From positions 1 to 64,000 of the forward strand of contig UCOA01000028.1 of the NCBI GenBank assembly GCA_900474095.1: DNA of 64,000 nucleotides. The letters are read 5' to 3'. Under the pieces are notes generated by a model, which was given only the letters and a program-made list of their open reading frames with translations, was not told where the DNA came from and did not search any database. The stretch's first letter is position 1; each line of letters opens with the position of its first letter. Position numbers and translations under genes: made by a program. This document shows, one piece after another, positions 9,112-19,057 of this stretch. This stretch comes from Hyphomicrobiales bacterium. GTDB lineage: Bacteria > Pseudomonadota > Alphaproteobacteria > Rhizobiales > Rhizobiaceae.

Positions 9112-9744
9112 ATGCCATCGATCGATCTGCTGATCGCCTTTCTTGCCACGACTGCGGTCTTTGCCTACATCCCAGGCCCTGCCATGCTTTATGCCGCGGC
9201 CCAGACGATCGCGCGCGGCCGGTGGTCGGGGCTGATGGCCGTCTTGGGCATTCATCTAGGCGGCTATCTCCATGTTTTTGCAGCGGCCGCCGGCCTTTCG
9301 ATCCTGTTCCACGCCGTGCCGATGCTCTATATGGCCGTAAAATTCGCCGGGGCGGCCTATCTCGTCTGGCTCGGCATTTCGCTTTTTCGCGCCCGGGTGC
9401 AGGGGGATGTGGCCCTGTCCGGCATCGAGCCGAAATCGGGCCGGCGCGCCTTTTTCGAAAGCGTCACCGTCGAGGTTCTCAACCCGAAGACGGCGATCTT
9501 CTTCGTGGCCTTCCTGCCGCAATTCGCCGATGTCTCCGCCGCGTTCCCCGTCTGGCTGCAGCTCGCCATTCTGGGGACGATCGTCAATCTCATGTTTTCC
9601 TCGGCCGATATCGTCTGTGTGCTTCTCGCCGGCGCGGTGATTGGGCGGCTGCGCCGCTCGACCCAGGCACAGCGCCTGATGCAGCGTGCCGGCGGTGCAA
9701 TGCTGATCGGATTGGGTGCTCATCTTGCCTTTCAAAAGAGCTGA
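9112..9744 (+). CDS. LysE/RhtB family exporter
   Basis: A 210-residue inner-membrane protein of the amino-acid exporter superfamily. Features include the conserved early PGPAMLY motif in the first helix region, the VKFAGAAYLVWLGISLFR segment and VLNPKTAIFFVAFLPQF, all hallmarks of RhtB-type members. The ATG at 9112 is chosen because GGAG lies seven bases before it and the length then fits the family; the frame stays open to 8971 but the extra residues look non-coding. Substrate (homoserine, threonine or another amino acid) is unknown. Confidence 0.85.
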   Translation: MPSIDLLIAFLATTAVFAYIPGPAMLYAAAQTIARGRWSGLMAVLGIHLGGYLHVFAAAAGLSILFHAVPMLYMAVKFAGAAYLVWLGISLFRARVQGDVALSGIEPKSGRRAFFESVTVEVLNPKTAIFFVAFLPQFADVSAAFPVWLQLAILGTIVNLMFSSADIVCVLLAGAVIGRLRRSTQAQRLMQRAGGAMLIGLGAHLAFQKS

Positions 9745-9904
9745 TTCTTAAGCGAGAACGATCGGTCTCTGCACCCGGTGCGGGACCGGCCGCCAATGCT
9801 TCGACGGTCTTCCCAGCAATAAATTCGTCGCCACGGCTTTACCGCCTTTGTCGGGCGGCTTATGCACAAACAGCTTTTTCAATCGACCATTCCAAGGGGA
9901 TGAC

Positions 9905-10267
9905 GTGCGTCTTGCATGGGTTTTTCTGGCGCTCGCCATTGCCACTGAAGTGATCGGCCTGACGGTGATGAAAGCGGCCTCGTCAGGCGGCGGCGCATGG
10001 GGCTATCCAGTGATGTATGTCGCCATCGCCCTCTCCTATGTCTTCCTTGCCAAGGCCGTTAAGAAAATCTCGGTCGGCGTTGCCTACGCGATCTGGGAAG
10101 GGTCCGGCATTGCGCTGATCACGCTGGTTTCCGTCTTCGTCTTCAATCACGTGCTGAGCAATCAGGAGATGATCGGCCTGATGATGGCCATCGGCGGCAT
10201 CATTCTCGTCAATGCCGGCGAAGTTCACGAGGAGGAGGAAATGGAAGTGGCCGGTGACCGCGTCTAA
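9905..10267 (+). CDS. mdtJ: Small multidrug resistance subunit MdtJ
   Basis: Four-helix SMR transporter subunit; in enterobacteria MdtJ with MdtI forms a spermidine exporter. The 120 residues match the MdtJ length, and the sequence keeps AIATEVIG with the essential membrane Glu (residue 15), ISVGVAYAIWEGSGI and VGGI-type helix 4. The GTG at 9905 is preferred over an upstream ATG (9848) because AAGGGGA lies five to six bases before it. The acidic tail EVHEEEEMEV overlaps the start of the partner gene. Proton-driven heterodimer is inferred from the pairing. Confidence 0.85.
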   Translation: MRLAWVFLALAIATEVIGLTVMKAASSGGGAWGYPVMYVAIALSYVFLAKAVKKISVGVAYAIWEGSGIALITLVSVFVFNHVLSNQEMIGLMMAIGGIILVNAGEVHEEEEMEVAGDRV

Positions 10268-10580
10268 CGTCTATTTCCTCTTCGCGGTGCTGGCAGGTGT
10301 GCTTGATGTCGCAGCCAACCTTGCTTCCACGAAGTCGAACGGGTTCGCCCGCCGCGGCTGGGGAGCGTTGTCGATCCTGCTTGTGCTTGCAGCATTTGCC
10401 CTATTGGTGGAAGCGATCAAGGGCATGGAGCTGGCGATCGCCTATGCCATCCTCGGCGCGACGGGGATTTTTGGCACGGCCATTTCCGCCCGCATCCTTT
10501 TCGGCCAGAAACTGAAACCGATCGGCTGGGTCGGGCTTGTTCTCGTCTTCGCGGCTGTGGTCGTGCTTCACACGGCCTGA
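10254..10580 (+). CDS. mdtI: Small multidrug resistance subunit MdtI
   Basis: Second SMR subunit, 108 residues from the GTG at 10254, which overlaps the mdtJ end by 14 bases, so the two are translationally coupled. Four hydrophobic helices and the LAIAYAILGATGIFGTA motif of helix 3 support the call. At the position of the essential helix-1 Glu the sequence reads GVLDVAAN, that is, Asp18 instead of Glu. An ATG at 10212 would give a non-family N-terminus. The 3' end overlaps the convergent SDR gene by 13 bases. Confidence 0.8.
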   Translation: MTASNVYFLFAVLAGVLDVAANLASTKSNGFARRGWGALSILLVLAAFALLVEAIKGMELAIAYAILGATGIFGTAISARILFGQKLKPIGWVGLVLVFAAVVVLHTA

Positions 10581-11410
10581 GGGTCACGCGCCATCGTTTC
10601 CGCGGCGCGACGCTGCGTGACAAGCGGTCGGTTTTTCCATCCGGTCGCTCTGTTCAACACCCAGAAATAGAGCCTATAAGGCAGGACCTTGAGCAATTTC
10701 ATCCTGTAGCTGAAGCGCTTCGGAAAAGTGATCTCGAAACCGCTTGATTTCAGGCCCTTGGCGATACCGTCAGCTGCCTCTTCCGGACTGATCAACGTTG
10801 ACATCGGAAATATGTTCCTGGCTGTGGACGCCGTATCGACAAAACCTGGATTGATGATCTGGAGGCGGATGCCTGCCTTGTCGAGATCGAATTTCAGGCT
10901 CTCGGCCATGTTGATCAATGCCGCCTTCGTCGCGCCATAGGCAGCGCCGGTTGGCAGGCCGCCATATCCCGCAACCGAGGAGACGATGGCGATCTGCCCA
11001 TGGCCCCGCGCCTGCATGTGACGCACCGCCGGCAAGAGACAGTTGACTGTCCCGTGCAGGTTCACCGCAAATGTCTTCTCGAAATCCTCGCGATGCATAT
11101 CCTCGCCATGCACCGGGATGTGGACGCCGGCATTAAGCACCGCCAGCGCCATCGCGCCGTGTTCATATTCGATGGCCGCGAGTACGCGCTCCATGTCGCG
11201 CGGATCGGTGACATCGCCGTCCAGCACGATGATCTTGCCGGGACCAGGCGCTTCATGTTGAAGCTGAACCAGCCTTTCGTGGTCGCGGGCAGTCACCGCC
11301 ACGTCGAAGCCGTCTCCTGCCAGATGCAGCGCTAAGGCGCGGCCGATGCCGGAACTCGCTCCCGTCACCCAGGCCAAACCATGCTGCGGATGTGCGACAA
11401 AGTCTGTCAT
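10568..11410 (-). CDS. SDR family NAD(P)-dependent oxidoreductase
   Basis: Classical short-chain dehydrogenase/reductase of 280 residues. The cofactor motif TGASSGIG is at residues 16-23; NAG, catalytic Ser in IVSSVAGYGG and the YGATK pair (Tyr-x-x-x-Lys) are present. The ~50-residue basic C-terminal extension (KRFSYRMKLLKVLPYRLYFWVLNR) could associate with the membrane. Substrate unknown. The start at 11410 follows AAAGGGA; an upstream in-frame start at 11443 has no better signal. Transcribed towards mdtI. Confidence 0.88.
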   Translation of the reverse strand: MTDFVAHPQHGLAWVTGASSGIGRALALHLAGDGFDVAVTARDHERLVQLQHEAPGPGKIIVLDGDVTDPRDMERVLAAIEYEHGAMALAVLNAGVHIPVHGEDMHREDFEKTFAVNLHGTVNCLLPAVRHMQARGHGQIAIVSSVAGYGGLPTGAAYGATKAALINMAESLKFDLDKAGIRLQIINPGFVDTASTARNIFPMSTLISPEEAADGIAKGLKSSGFEITFPKRFSYRMKLLKVLPYRLYFWVLNRATGWKNRPLVTQRRAAETMARDPQAV

Positions 11411-11810
11411 GGGGTTTCCCTTTCGCTGCTCCAGGCCTGCCATCGCGAAATGGCGGGATCACAAAACAATACGTTTTGAAATGGAGTTTGTTCCTGCATT
11501 CGGGCCATTCGACGGCAATCAGCCGATCAGATGTCGATCAACCGGCGCGGATCTGCGATGAGCTCGATCCGCGCACCGGCGTCGGCAGCGGTTTTCGGGC
11601 GGCGGGTCAATTTTTGCACGCGATGGCATCCGGATGAAACACTTTTTCTTGCTTCGCACAGCGCTCCAGCTCAAATGACGCTAGGATTCCGGTATGTTGC
11701 ATTGAGAAGGCCGAAAAACGGCTGATGCGGTATGCACATGTCCCCGCTAAGATCATCACCAGCTCAGGCTGCCGCCTGACACAATATCCCCGCAGCCAAG
11801 AGGTTCGCTC
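11411..11810. other. Spacer between divergent SDR and cysK
   Basis: About 400 bases without a supportable gene. It must contain the promoters of the divergent SDR and cysK transcripts; no clear operator or riboswitch was recognised. Confidence 0.5.
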
Positions 11811-12851
11811 ATGTCCGTTCTGCCATCCGTTCTCGACGCCATCGGCAATACGCCGCTGATCCGCCTCAAAGGCGCGTCCGAGGCCACCGGCTGCACCATT
11901 CTCGGCAAGGCTGAATTTCTCAATCCGGGCCAGTCGGTCAAGGACCGGGCGGCGCTTTCGATCATCCGCCAGGCGGAAAAATCCGGGCAGTTGAAGCCGG
12001 GCGGCGTCATAGTCGAAGGCACTGCCGGCAATACCGGTATCGGGCTCGCGGTGGTCGCGCAGGCCCTCGGTTATCGCACCGTCATCGTCATTCCGGAAAC
12101 GCAGAGCCAGGAAAAGAAGGACGCGATCAGGCTTCTCGGCGCCGAACTCGTAGAAGTCCCGGCCGTGCCCTACAAGAACCCCAACAACTATGTGAAGCTC
12201 TCCGGACGCCTCGCCGCCGAGCTCGCCAAGACCGAGCCAAATGGCGTGATCTGGGCCAACCAGTTCGACAATGTCGCCAATCGCGACGCGCATGTGGAGA
12301 CGACGGCGCCAGAAATCTGGCGCGACACGGACGGAAAGGTCGATGGCTTCATCTGCGCGGTCGGTTCCGGCGGAACGCTCGCCGGCGTGTCGCTCGGCTT
12401 GAAAGCGAAGAACCCGAACGTCAAGATCGGCATCGCCGATCCGGAAGGGGCGGCCCTCTACAATTATTATGCCAATGGCGAACTGAAATCCTCAGGCGGG
12501 TCCATCACCGAAGGCATCGGCCAGGGCCGAATCACCGCCAATCTCGAAGGGTTCACACCGGATTTCGCCTACCAGATTCCGGATACGGAAGCGGTTCCGC
12601 TGGTCTTCGATCTCATTGAAAAGGAAGGCATCTGCGTCGGCGGCTCCACCGGCATCAACATTGCCGGCGCCATCCGCCTGGCAAAAGATCTCGGTCCGGG
12701 ACAAACCATCGTGACGATCCTCTGCGACTATGGTAACCGCTATCAGTCCAAACTGTTCAATCCGGCATTTCTGAAGTCAAAGGGCCTTCCCGTACCGGCC
12801 TGGTTGACCAGAAATTCCGGGATAACGGTGCCATACGAACCCGCCGGATAA
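11811..12851 (+). CDS. cysK: Cysteine synthase A (O-acetylserine sulfhydrylase)
   Basis: PLP enzyme forming L-cysteine from O-acetylserine and sulfide. 346 residues, in the longer rhizobial size class. The PLP Lys is K44 in GQSVKDRAA, the substrate loop reads EGTAGNTGIG (where many CysK have TSGNTG), and GSGGT plus VGGSTGIN are the phosphate and C-terminal PLP motifs. It heads a same-strand run with an alanyl-tRNA editing protein, sseA and a GNAT, suggesting a sulfur amino-acid and translation-fidelity operon. A cystathionine beta-synthase-like role is less likely. Confidence 0.9.
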   Translation: MSVLPSVLDAIGNTPLIRLKGASEATGCTILGKAEFLNPGQSVKDRAALSIIRQAEKSGQLKPGGVIVEGTAGNTGIGLAVVAQALGYRTVIVIPETQSQEKKDAIRLLGAELVEVPAVPYKNPNNYVKLSGRLAAELAKTEPNGVIWANQFDNVANRDAHVETTAPEIWRDTDGKVDGFICAVGSGGTLAGVSLGLKAKNPNVKIGIADPEGAALYNYYANGELKSSGGSITEGIGQGRITANLEGFTPDFAYQIPDTEAVPLVFDLIEKEGICVGGSTGINIAGAIRLAKDLGPGQTIVTILCDYGNRYQSKLFNPAFLKSKGLPVPAWLTRNSGITVPYEPAG

Positions 12852-12858
12852 GCATCTC

Positions 12859-13599
12859 ATGACGACTGCCCTTTTTCGCAACGATTTTTATCTTTCAACC
12901 ACGGAAGCAATCGTTACGGGAATAAGGGAAGACGGCGGCATCGAGCTTGATCAGACGTGCTTCTACGCGACGTCGGGCGGCCAGCCCGGCGACAACGGCT
13001 TTTTCGAGCGCGCCGATGGCGGGCGTATCGAAATCGCCATGACGCGCAACGGCGACAGCAAGGACATCATCATCCACGTCCCCTCCGCCGATCAGCCGAT
13101 CCCGCTGGTTGGCGAAAAGCTGGTGCTGCACATCGACTGGCCGCGCCGCTACAAGCTGATGCGCATGCACACGGCCTGCCATCTCCTTTCCGTCGTCTGT
13201 CAGTTCCCGATCACCGGCGCTGCCGTCGGCGAGGAGGAGAGCCGCGTCGATTTCGACATGGGCGAAACCATCGACAAGGACGAGGTGACATCTGCGCTGA
13301 TGACGCTGGTGAACGAGAACCACCCCGTCTACCTGCAGTGGATCACCGACGCGGAGCTTGCCGCCAATCCCGACATCGTCAAGTCGAAGAACGTCCGACC
13401 GCCGATGGGTCTCGGTCGTGTCAGTCTCGTCTGCATCGGTGAAAACGCCTCGGTGGACAGCCAGCCCTGCGGCGGCACGCACGTATCGGAAACCCAGGAA
13501 GTCGGCGCCATCTTTATCGCCAGGATCGAGAAGAAGGGTAAGGAAAACCGCCGCTTCCGCATCCGGTTCGGCACGCCGGAAACCGCTTCCGCCCTTTGA
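12859..13599 (+). CDS. Alanyl-tRNA editing protein, AlaX type
   Basis: Free-standing trans-editing enzyme that hydrolyses mischarged Ser- or Gly-tRNA(Ala). 246 residues homologous to the editing half of AlaRS: TSGGQPGD near residue 38, the zinc-binding HTACH (H-x3-H) near residue 98, and the second zinc pair CGGTHV near residue 197. No synthetase domain is present. It starts seven bases after the cysK stop, so the two are co-transcribed. Cysteine and serine metabolism and misacylation with serine make this pairing sensible, though that link is inferred. Confidence 0.9.
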   Translation: MTTALFRNDFYLSTTEAIVTGIREDGGIELDQTCFYATSGGQPGDNGFFERADGGRIEIAMTRNGDSKDIIIHVPSADQPIPLVGEKLVLHIDWPRRYKLMRMHTACHLLSVVCQFPITGAAVGEEESRVDFDMGETIDKDEVTSALMTLVNENHPVYLQWITDAELAANPDIVKSKNVRPPMGLGRVSLVCIGENASVDSQPCGGTHVSETQEVGAIFIARIEKKGKENRRFRIRFGTPETASAL

Positions 13600-13614
13600 C
13601 CGGAGAATAGAGCA

Positions 13615-14469
13615 ATGAGTGAACAGAAGAGCGCCTTTGTCGTTTCCGCCGATTGGCTGGAGCAGCGGCTGAACGATCCGACAGTCAAGATCCTCGATGC
13701 CTCGTGGTATCTGCCGGCACAGAATCGCGATCCGAACGCGGAATACGCCGAGGCGCATATTCCGGGTGCGGTGTTCTACGACCATGATGTCATCGCCGAC
13801 TTGACCAGCGGCCTGCCGCATACCATCCCCTCGCCCGCCGCCTTTGCAGACGGCGTCGGCAAGCTCGGCATCAGCGAGGCAGACACCATCGTCGTCTACG
13901 ACGGGCCGGGCATTTTCACGGCACCGCGGGTCTGGTGGCTGCTGCGCATCATGGGCGCGAGATCTGTCTTCGTGCTGGATGGCGGCATGGACGGCTGGAG
14001 GGCGGAGGGGCGCCCGGTGACGGCGGATGTCCCGGCCCCGGTTCCGGTCATGTTCCATCCGCAGTTCAATGCCGGAGCAGTTGCCACCTTTGCCGAGATG
14101 ATCGATATCGTCGCGACCGGCAATCGCGAGATCGCCGATGCGCGCGGTGCCGCCCGCTTTACCGGTGACGAAGCCGAGCCGAGGCCCGGCATGCGGGCCG
14201 GTCACATGCCGGGCGCCAAGAGCCTCCCCTCCGGCGTCTTTTCCACGGGTGGCAAGCTCAAATCGCTGGGCGCGCTCAGGCAAACCATCGAATCCGCCGG
14301 CATCGACCTTGAAAAACCTGTCGTTACCACTTGCGGTTCCGGTATCACCGCGGCGATCATCATGCTGGCGCTGCAATCATTGGGCCATACGGACAATAAG
14401 CTTTATGATGGTTCCTGGTCCGAATGGGGCAGCCGGGCGGATACGCCGGTGGTGACGGGAAAAGAGTGA
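13615..14469 (+). CDS. sseA: 3-mercaptopyruvate sulfurtransferase
   Basis: Transfers sulfur from 3-mercaptopyruvate to a thiol or cyanide acceptor in cysteine catabolism. 284 residues with two rhodanese domains: an N-terminal inactive one (AEYAEAHIPGAVFYD) and a C-terminal active one with catalytic Cys240 in CGSGITA, the loop typical of MST rather than thiosulfate sulfurtransferase. A GGAGAA lies just before the ATG. Sixteen bases from the preceding gene; overlaps the following GNAT region. Confidence 0.93.
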   Translation: MSEQKSAFVVSADWLEQRLNDPTVKILDASWYLPAQNRDPNAEYAEAHIPGAVFYDHDVIADLTSGLPHTIPSPAAFADGVGKLGISEADTIVVYDGPGIFTAPRVWWLLRIMGARSVFVLDGGMDGWRAEGRPVTADVPAPVPVMFHPQFNAGAVATFAEMIDIVATGNREIADARGAARFTGDEAEPRPGMRAGHMPGAKSLPSGVFSTGGKLKSLGALRQTIESAGIDLEKPVVTTCGSGITAAIIMLALQSLGHTDNKLYDGSWSEWGSRADTPVVTGKE

Positions 14470-14474
14470 TCGAA

Positions 14475-15041
14475 ATGATCGAGGAAAAAGGTATGGAGCC
14501 GCTTGCGGTGCGCGTCACCGAGTTGGAAATGACGGCAGCGCCGAAACAGAGCCTGCCCGTGCCGGTCAATATCCAGACCGCGATCATGCGTGTGCCGGAA
14601 ATTCCGCTACCGTTCTACCGCTTTCTCTACCTGCAGGTCGGGCGGCGTTGGAATTGGGTCGATCGGTTGCGGCTGAGCGATGCGGAACTGACTGCCGTTC
14701 TGCATGACAAGCGCAATTCCGTGACTGTCCTCTACGTCAACGGTGCGCCGGCCGGATTTTTCGAATTGTTGCAAGTCGATGAGGACAATGTCGAGCTCTC
14801 CCATTTCGGCATGTTCGAACGCGCGCTTGGCCTGGGGCTTGGAAAGTGGTTCCTGCTGCAGACGCTTTATGCCGCCTGGAATTCCAATCCGAAGGTCGTG
14901 CGTGTCTCGACCAACACGCTCGACCATCCCCGCGCGCTGCAACTCTACCAGCGCTTTGGCTTCTCGCCGGTTTCGACCCATGATGCCACCGTGCAGCCAC
15001 TGAGCGACGAGGAATTGCTGGCGCTCGCACGCAATCTCTGA
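14475..15041 (+). CDS. GNAT family N-acetyltransferase
   Basis: Acetyl-CoA-dependent acyltransferase of unknown substrate. The central part has the GNAT beta-4/acetyl-CoA loop ALGLGLGKWFLLQ and the VSTNTLDHPRALQLYQRFGFSP segment that closes the fold. Three starts compete: GTG 14466 (a four-base GTGA overlap with the sseA stop), ATG 14475, and ATG 14493 with a better GAGG spacing. All are consistent with coupling to sseA. Last gene of the cysK-alaX-sseA run. Confidence 0.85.
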   Translation: MIEEKGMEPLAVRVTELEMTAAPKQSLPVPVNIQTAIMRVPEIPLPFYRFLYLQVGRRWNWVDRLRLSDAELTAVLHDKRNSVTVLYVNGAPAGFFELLQVDEDNVELSHFGMFERALGLGLGKWFLLQTLYAAWNSNPKVVRVSTNTLDHPRALQLYQRFGFSPVSTHDATVQPLSDEELLALARNL

Positions 15042-15123
15042 TCAATCCGATTCGGCAAGAATCGGGTGTCGCACGCTTTCAGCGCATGGCATTTCTTCCT
15101 CGATTACATTTGGAGAAAATCCC

Positions 15124-15594
15124 ATGCCCTTGCGTTACAAACCGTTGCCAAGCGATCTCGCCGCACGGTACCGCCGCCGCGAACCGGATGCGTATGACCT
15201 GACGCCCGAACTGCACGTTTCCGATGGTGATGGCATGCCCTGCCGCCATTGCCTCGCCAACATCGCGGCCGGCGATCCCTATCTCATTCTCGCCTTCCGG
15301 CCCTTCCCGGCGCTGCAGCCATATGCGGAGACAGGGCCGATCTTCCTGCATGCGGAAGAATGCAAAGCCTATGCGGGCGGTGAGGCCGTTCCGCCGATCC
15401 TGACAACGAGCAAGGATTATCTGCTGCGCGGCTACAGTGCCGACGACCGTATCATCTATGGCAGCGGCGCGGTGACGCCGGTCACCGAGCTCGATGCCCG
15501 CGCCGCCCAGCTGCTCGAGTGCCCCGAGATCGCCTATGTGCATGTGCGCTCTGCCCGCAACAATTGTTACCAGTGCCGCATCGAGCGCGTATGA
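15124..15594 (+). CDS. DUF1203 family protein
   Basis: A 156-residue protein of a conserved domain of unknown function. The pattern of PCRHCLANIAAGDPYLILAFRPF, PYAETGPIFLHAEEC and the C-terminal YVHVRSARNNCYQCRI is characteristic of DUF1203. Several paired Cys residues (CRHC, CYQC) suggest a possible metal or redox role, which is inference. GGAGAAAAT precedes the ATG. Followed at once by a hairpin that separates it from ald. Confidence 0.82.
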   Translation: MPLRYKPLPSDLAARYRRREPDAYDLTPELHVSDGDGMPCRHCLANIAAGDPYLILAFRPFPALQPYAETGPIFLHAEECKAYAGGEAVPPILTTSKDYLLRGYSADDRIIYGSGAVTPVTELDARAAQLLECPEIAYVHVRSARNNCYQCRIERV

Positions 15595-15597
15595 GAA

Positions 15598-15623
15598 TGG
15601 GGCCGGCATTGCCGGCCCCCCCT
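15598..15623. terminator. GC-rich hairpin between DUF1203 gene and ald
   Basis: GGGGCCGGCA and GCCGGCCCC arms around a minimal TT loop, three bases after the DUF1203 stop and before the convergent ald stop. There is no good T-tract, so it may act as a weak bidirectional terminator or mRNA 3' stabiliser. Confidence 0.5.
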
Positions 15624-15646
15624 GTACGTGGTCGTCTATATCGTGA

Positions 15647-16765
<1,119 letters not shown>

Positions 16766-16922
16766 TTCGCGTTCCTCTCATTTTAGGCTTTCGCCATTAC
16801 GCTTTTTACCCCTCTAGGGAAACAGAAAGCCAATCGCATGTCCTTGCAAAGAATCCGATCATTAGTGTAATGTTTCGAATATTCTTGCGTATATCTGGAA
16901 AACTTCGAAGGAAATTCGATTA

Positions 16923-17381
16923 ATGGCGATAGACACAATTGATGCTGCGATCCTGCGGATTCTCCAGCAGAACGGCCGGATCGCCAATGCGGAACTTGCC
17001 GAGAAAGTGGGGCTATCCGCCTCCGCCTGCTCGCGCCGGGTCGATATCCTCGAGAAATCCGGTGTCATCAGTGGCTACCACGCGCGCCTGTCGCACAAGG
17101 CACTCGACTACCGCATCATGGTCATCGTCCACATCTCGCTCTCGGGCCAGTTCGCCAAGACGTTGACCGAGTTCGAGGCGGCAGTGAAACTCTGCCCCAA
17201 CGTGCTGGTCTGTTATCTGATGTCGGGCGAATATGACTATATCCTGCGCGTCGCCGCCAAGGATCTCGAAGACTACGAACGCATCCATCGGGACTGGCTG
17301 TCCGCGCTGCCGCATGTGGTGAAGATCAATTCCAGCTTTTCGCTGCGCGAGATCATCGACAGGCCAAATGTCGGCGTTTGA
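16923..17381 (+). CDS. Lrp/AsnC family regulator, probable regulator of ald
   Basis: 152-residue feast/famine regulator. An N-terminal winged helix (ILRILQQNGRIANAELAEKVGLSASACSRRV) recognises DNA and a C-terminal RAM/ACT-like domain (VIVHISLSGQFAKTLTEFE; YLMSGEYDYILRV) binds amino acids. Its divergent position to ald supports a role as an alanine-responsive activator (AldR-like), which is inferred from context. The 157-base shared region is AT-rich and contains two TTCGAA palindromes that could be binding sites. Confidence 0.92.
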   Translation: MAIDTIDAAILRILQQNGRIANAELAEKVGLSASACSRRVDILEKSGVISGYHARLSHKALDYRIMVIVHISLSGQFAKTLTEFEAAVKLCPNVLVCYLMSGEYDYILRVAAKDLEDYERIHRDWLSALPHVVKINSSFSLREIIDRPNVGV

Positions 17382-17402
17382 ACGGCTCGTTTCGAGGCGT
17401 TG

Positions 17403-18647
17403 TCAGACGTTGCCGACCACGCAATTGCGTCCTTTGCGCTTGGCCTCGTAAAGGCGAGCATCCGCCTTCGACAGCAAATCCCGTGTGATTGAGCCGTCAA
17501 AGGGTGTCGATGCCAGGCCGAGGCTCACGGTCACGACGGAATGATCCCCGGCTACCACATCGGTCATCACGCGCTTACGTAAATCCTCGGCGCGCAACAG
17601 CGCGCCTGCGTGATCGAGGCCGTCGCATAAAACCACGAACTCTTCGCCACCATAACGGAAGAAATAGTCGCCCTGGCGCAGCCCCGATTGGATCGCGGCG
17701 GCAATCGCCTTCAGCACTTTGTCGCCTTCGAGATGGCCGAACCGGTCGTTGATGCTTTTGAAATGATCGGCGTCGATCATGATCAGGCTGACGACACTGC
17801 CCGATGCCGCAGCATTTCTGATCAGTCTCGGCGCTTCGAATTCGAACCGGCTGCGGTCGAGCACGCCGGTCAGCATGTCCCGCCCGGATTTCGACAGCAG
17901 GTCTTCGTAGCGCTCGCGGAAGGTCAGCGTATTGAAGATATCGCCGATCGGCTGCCGGGAAACGAACGTCCTTGCATGGCTCGAATAATGCATATAGGCG
18001 CCAAGGACCGTGGCATAGAAGGCGGCAGCCCCCATCTTCGCGAACCAGCCACCCCAGAATACCTCGGCCGGCGCGCCGTTCAGCGCATACAGCGCGATGT
18101 AAAATCCCGCCTGGTCGAAGGTCAGCACCGCGATCCCGCAGAGGAGGAAACGCAGGGTGAGAAGACCGCGCACCCAGCGTCCGAGGCGTTCGTAAAGAAG
18201 AATGATCAGCAGCGAGTCGAGGTAAAGCAGCAGCGTTCCCCACAGCATCAACCAGCCCATTTCGTCGATAAAGGCAAGGTCGGCCGTCCGGTTCGGCACG
18301 ACCGATACCGTCTGGTGCATTTGAAGAAGCAGGCTCAATGCGATGGTGAGGAAATTGCCCGCCAGCAAGCCGTAGATCGGCTGGCGCACCGTCGCCGCAT
18401 CCTCCTTGAGGTAAAGCAGCAGGATCATCATCAGCTTGCCGGCGAAAAGCACCGCCGAGCCCGGTGAAATCACGCCGAAGGGCAATTGCACATAAAAGAC
18501 GGCGGCGAGATAGGTTTCGATAAAATGCAGAACGCCGAGGGCCGCAATGAAAACCCCGATACCGACAAGATGGCGCAGATGCAGCAGCGTGACCATGACC
18601 GCGACGTAGACAAGACCTTCGCAGAGAAAAAGAAGTACATTGGTCAT
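17403..18647 (-). CDS. Membrane-anchored diguanylate cyclase (GGDEF)
   Basis: Makes cyclic di-GMP from two GTP. About 240 N-terminal residues form several membrane helices (for example MTNVLLFLCEGLVYVAVMV), an uncharacterised membrane sensor module. The C-terminal GGDEF domain has the active-site motif GGEEF at residues 333-337 and the product-inhibition I-site RxxD (RQGD, 324-327) exactly five residues before it. No EAL domain. The ATG at 18647 is chosen because residues upstream in the frame overlap another gene and lack membrane character; its ribosome site is weak. Confidence 0.88.
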   Translation of the reverse strand: MTNVLLFLCEGLVYVAVMVTLLHLRHLVGIGVFIAALGVLHFIETYLAAVFYVQLPFGVISPGSAVLFAGKLMMILLLYLKEDAATVRQPIYGLLAGNFLTIALSLLLQMHQTVSVVPNRTADLAFIDEMGWLMLWGTLLLYLDSLLIILLYERLGRWVRGLLTLRFLLCGIAVLTFDQAGFYIALYALNGAPAEVFWGGWFAKMGAAAFYATVLGAYMHYSSHARTFVSRQPIGDIFNTLTFRERYEDLLSKSGRDMLTGVLDRSRFEFEAPRLIRNAAASGSVVSLIMIDADHFKSINDRFGHLEGDKVLKAIAAAIQSGLRQGDYFFRYGGEEFVVLCDGLDHAGALLRAEDLRKRVMTDVVAGDHSVVTVSLGLASTPFDGSITRDLLSKADARLYEAKRKGRNCVVGNV

Positions 18648-18739
18648 CGACAGGCTCGGCTTTGGTTCCGGAACCTTATAAATCGAAAATTTAAAGAAAC
18701 GTTTAGCACAAGCCGTCGCCCCGCGACGAGCCGCGGCCG

Positions 18740-19057
18740 TTAGACCTGCCGGGAAACCACTTCGTCGGCAAACAGCGAAGGGCCGTGCTGGTCGATGATC
18801 TGATGCGCCTTGCGCAAGGTCGCATCGATCACATCCTGTTCCGAGCTGAAAAGATCGGCCCGGATGAAGGTACGGACGCGGACAACGCCGTCGACTTCCC
18901 TTTCGATAGAACCGGCCAGCCGGAACTGCGCGCCTTCCCGCTTCGGCGTCGCACGGATCAAGCAATCGCCATAGGTTTCCGACTTGCCGGTAGGCGCAGC
19001 CGAATCCTCTTTGGAACCGCCAGAAAAACCGAACAATTTTGACAAGAACGAAGCCAT
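18740..19057 (-). CDS. HlyU family protein
   Basis: A 105-residue protein of the HlyU-type family (named after a transcriptional activator of haemolysin in Vibrio, though rhizobial members are uncharacterised). Recognised from MASFLSKLFGF, the ECLIRATPKREG-like segment, GVVRVRTFIRADLFSSEQDVIDATLRKAHQIIDQHG and the terminal FADEVVSRQV. No DNA-binding motif is obvious, so the regulatory role should not be assumed. It lies upstream of, and in the same direction as, the diguanylate cyclase. Confidence 0.75.
   Translation of the reverse strand: MASFLSKLFGFSGGSKEDSAAPTGKSETYGDCLIRATPKREGAQFRLAGSIEREVDGVVRVRTFIRADLFSSEQDVIDATLRKAHQIIDQHGPSLFADEVVSRQV

Noticed and set aside
12895-14376. 493-codon minus-strand frame over alaX and sseA
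   Set aside because: Antisense to two clear enzymes with catalytic motifs; residues look like mirror coding.
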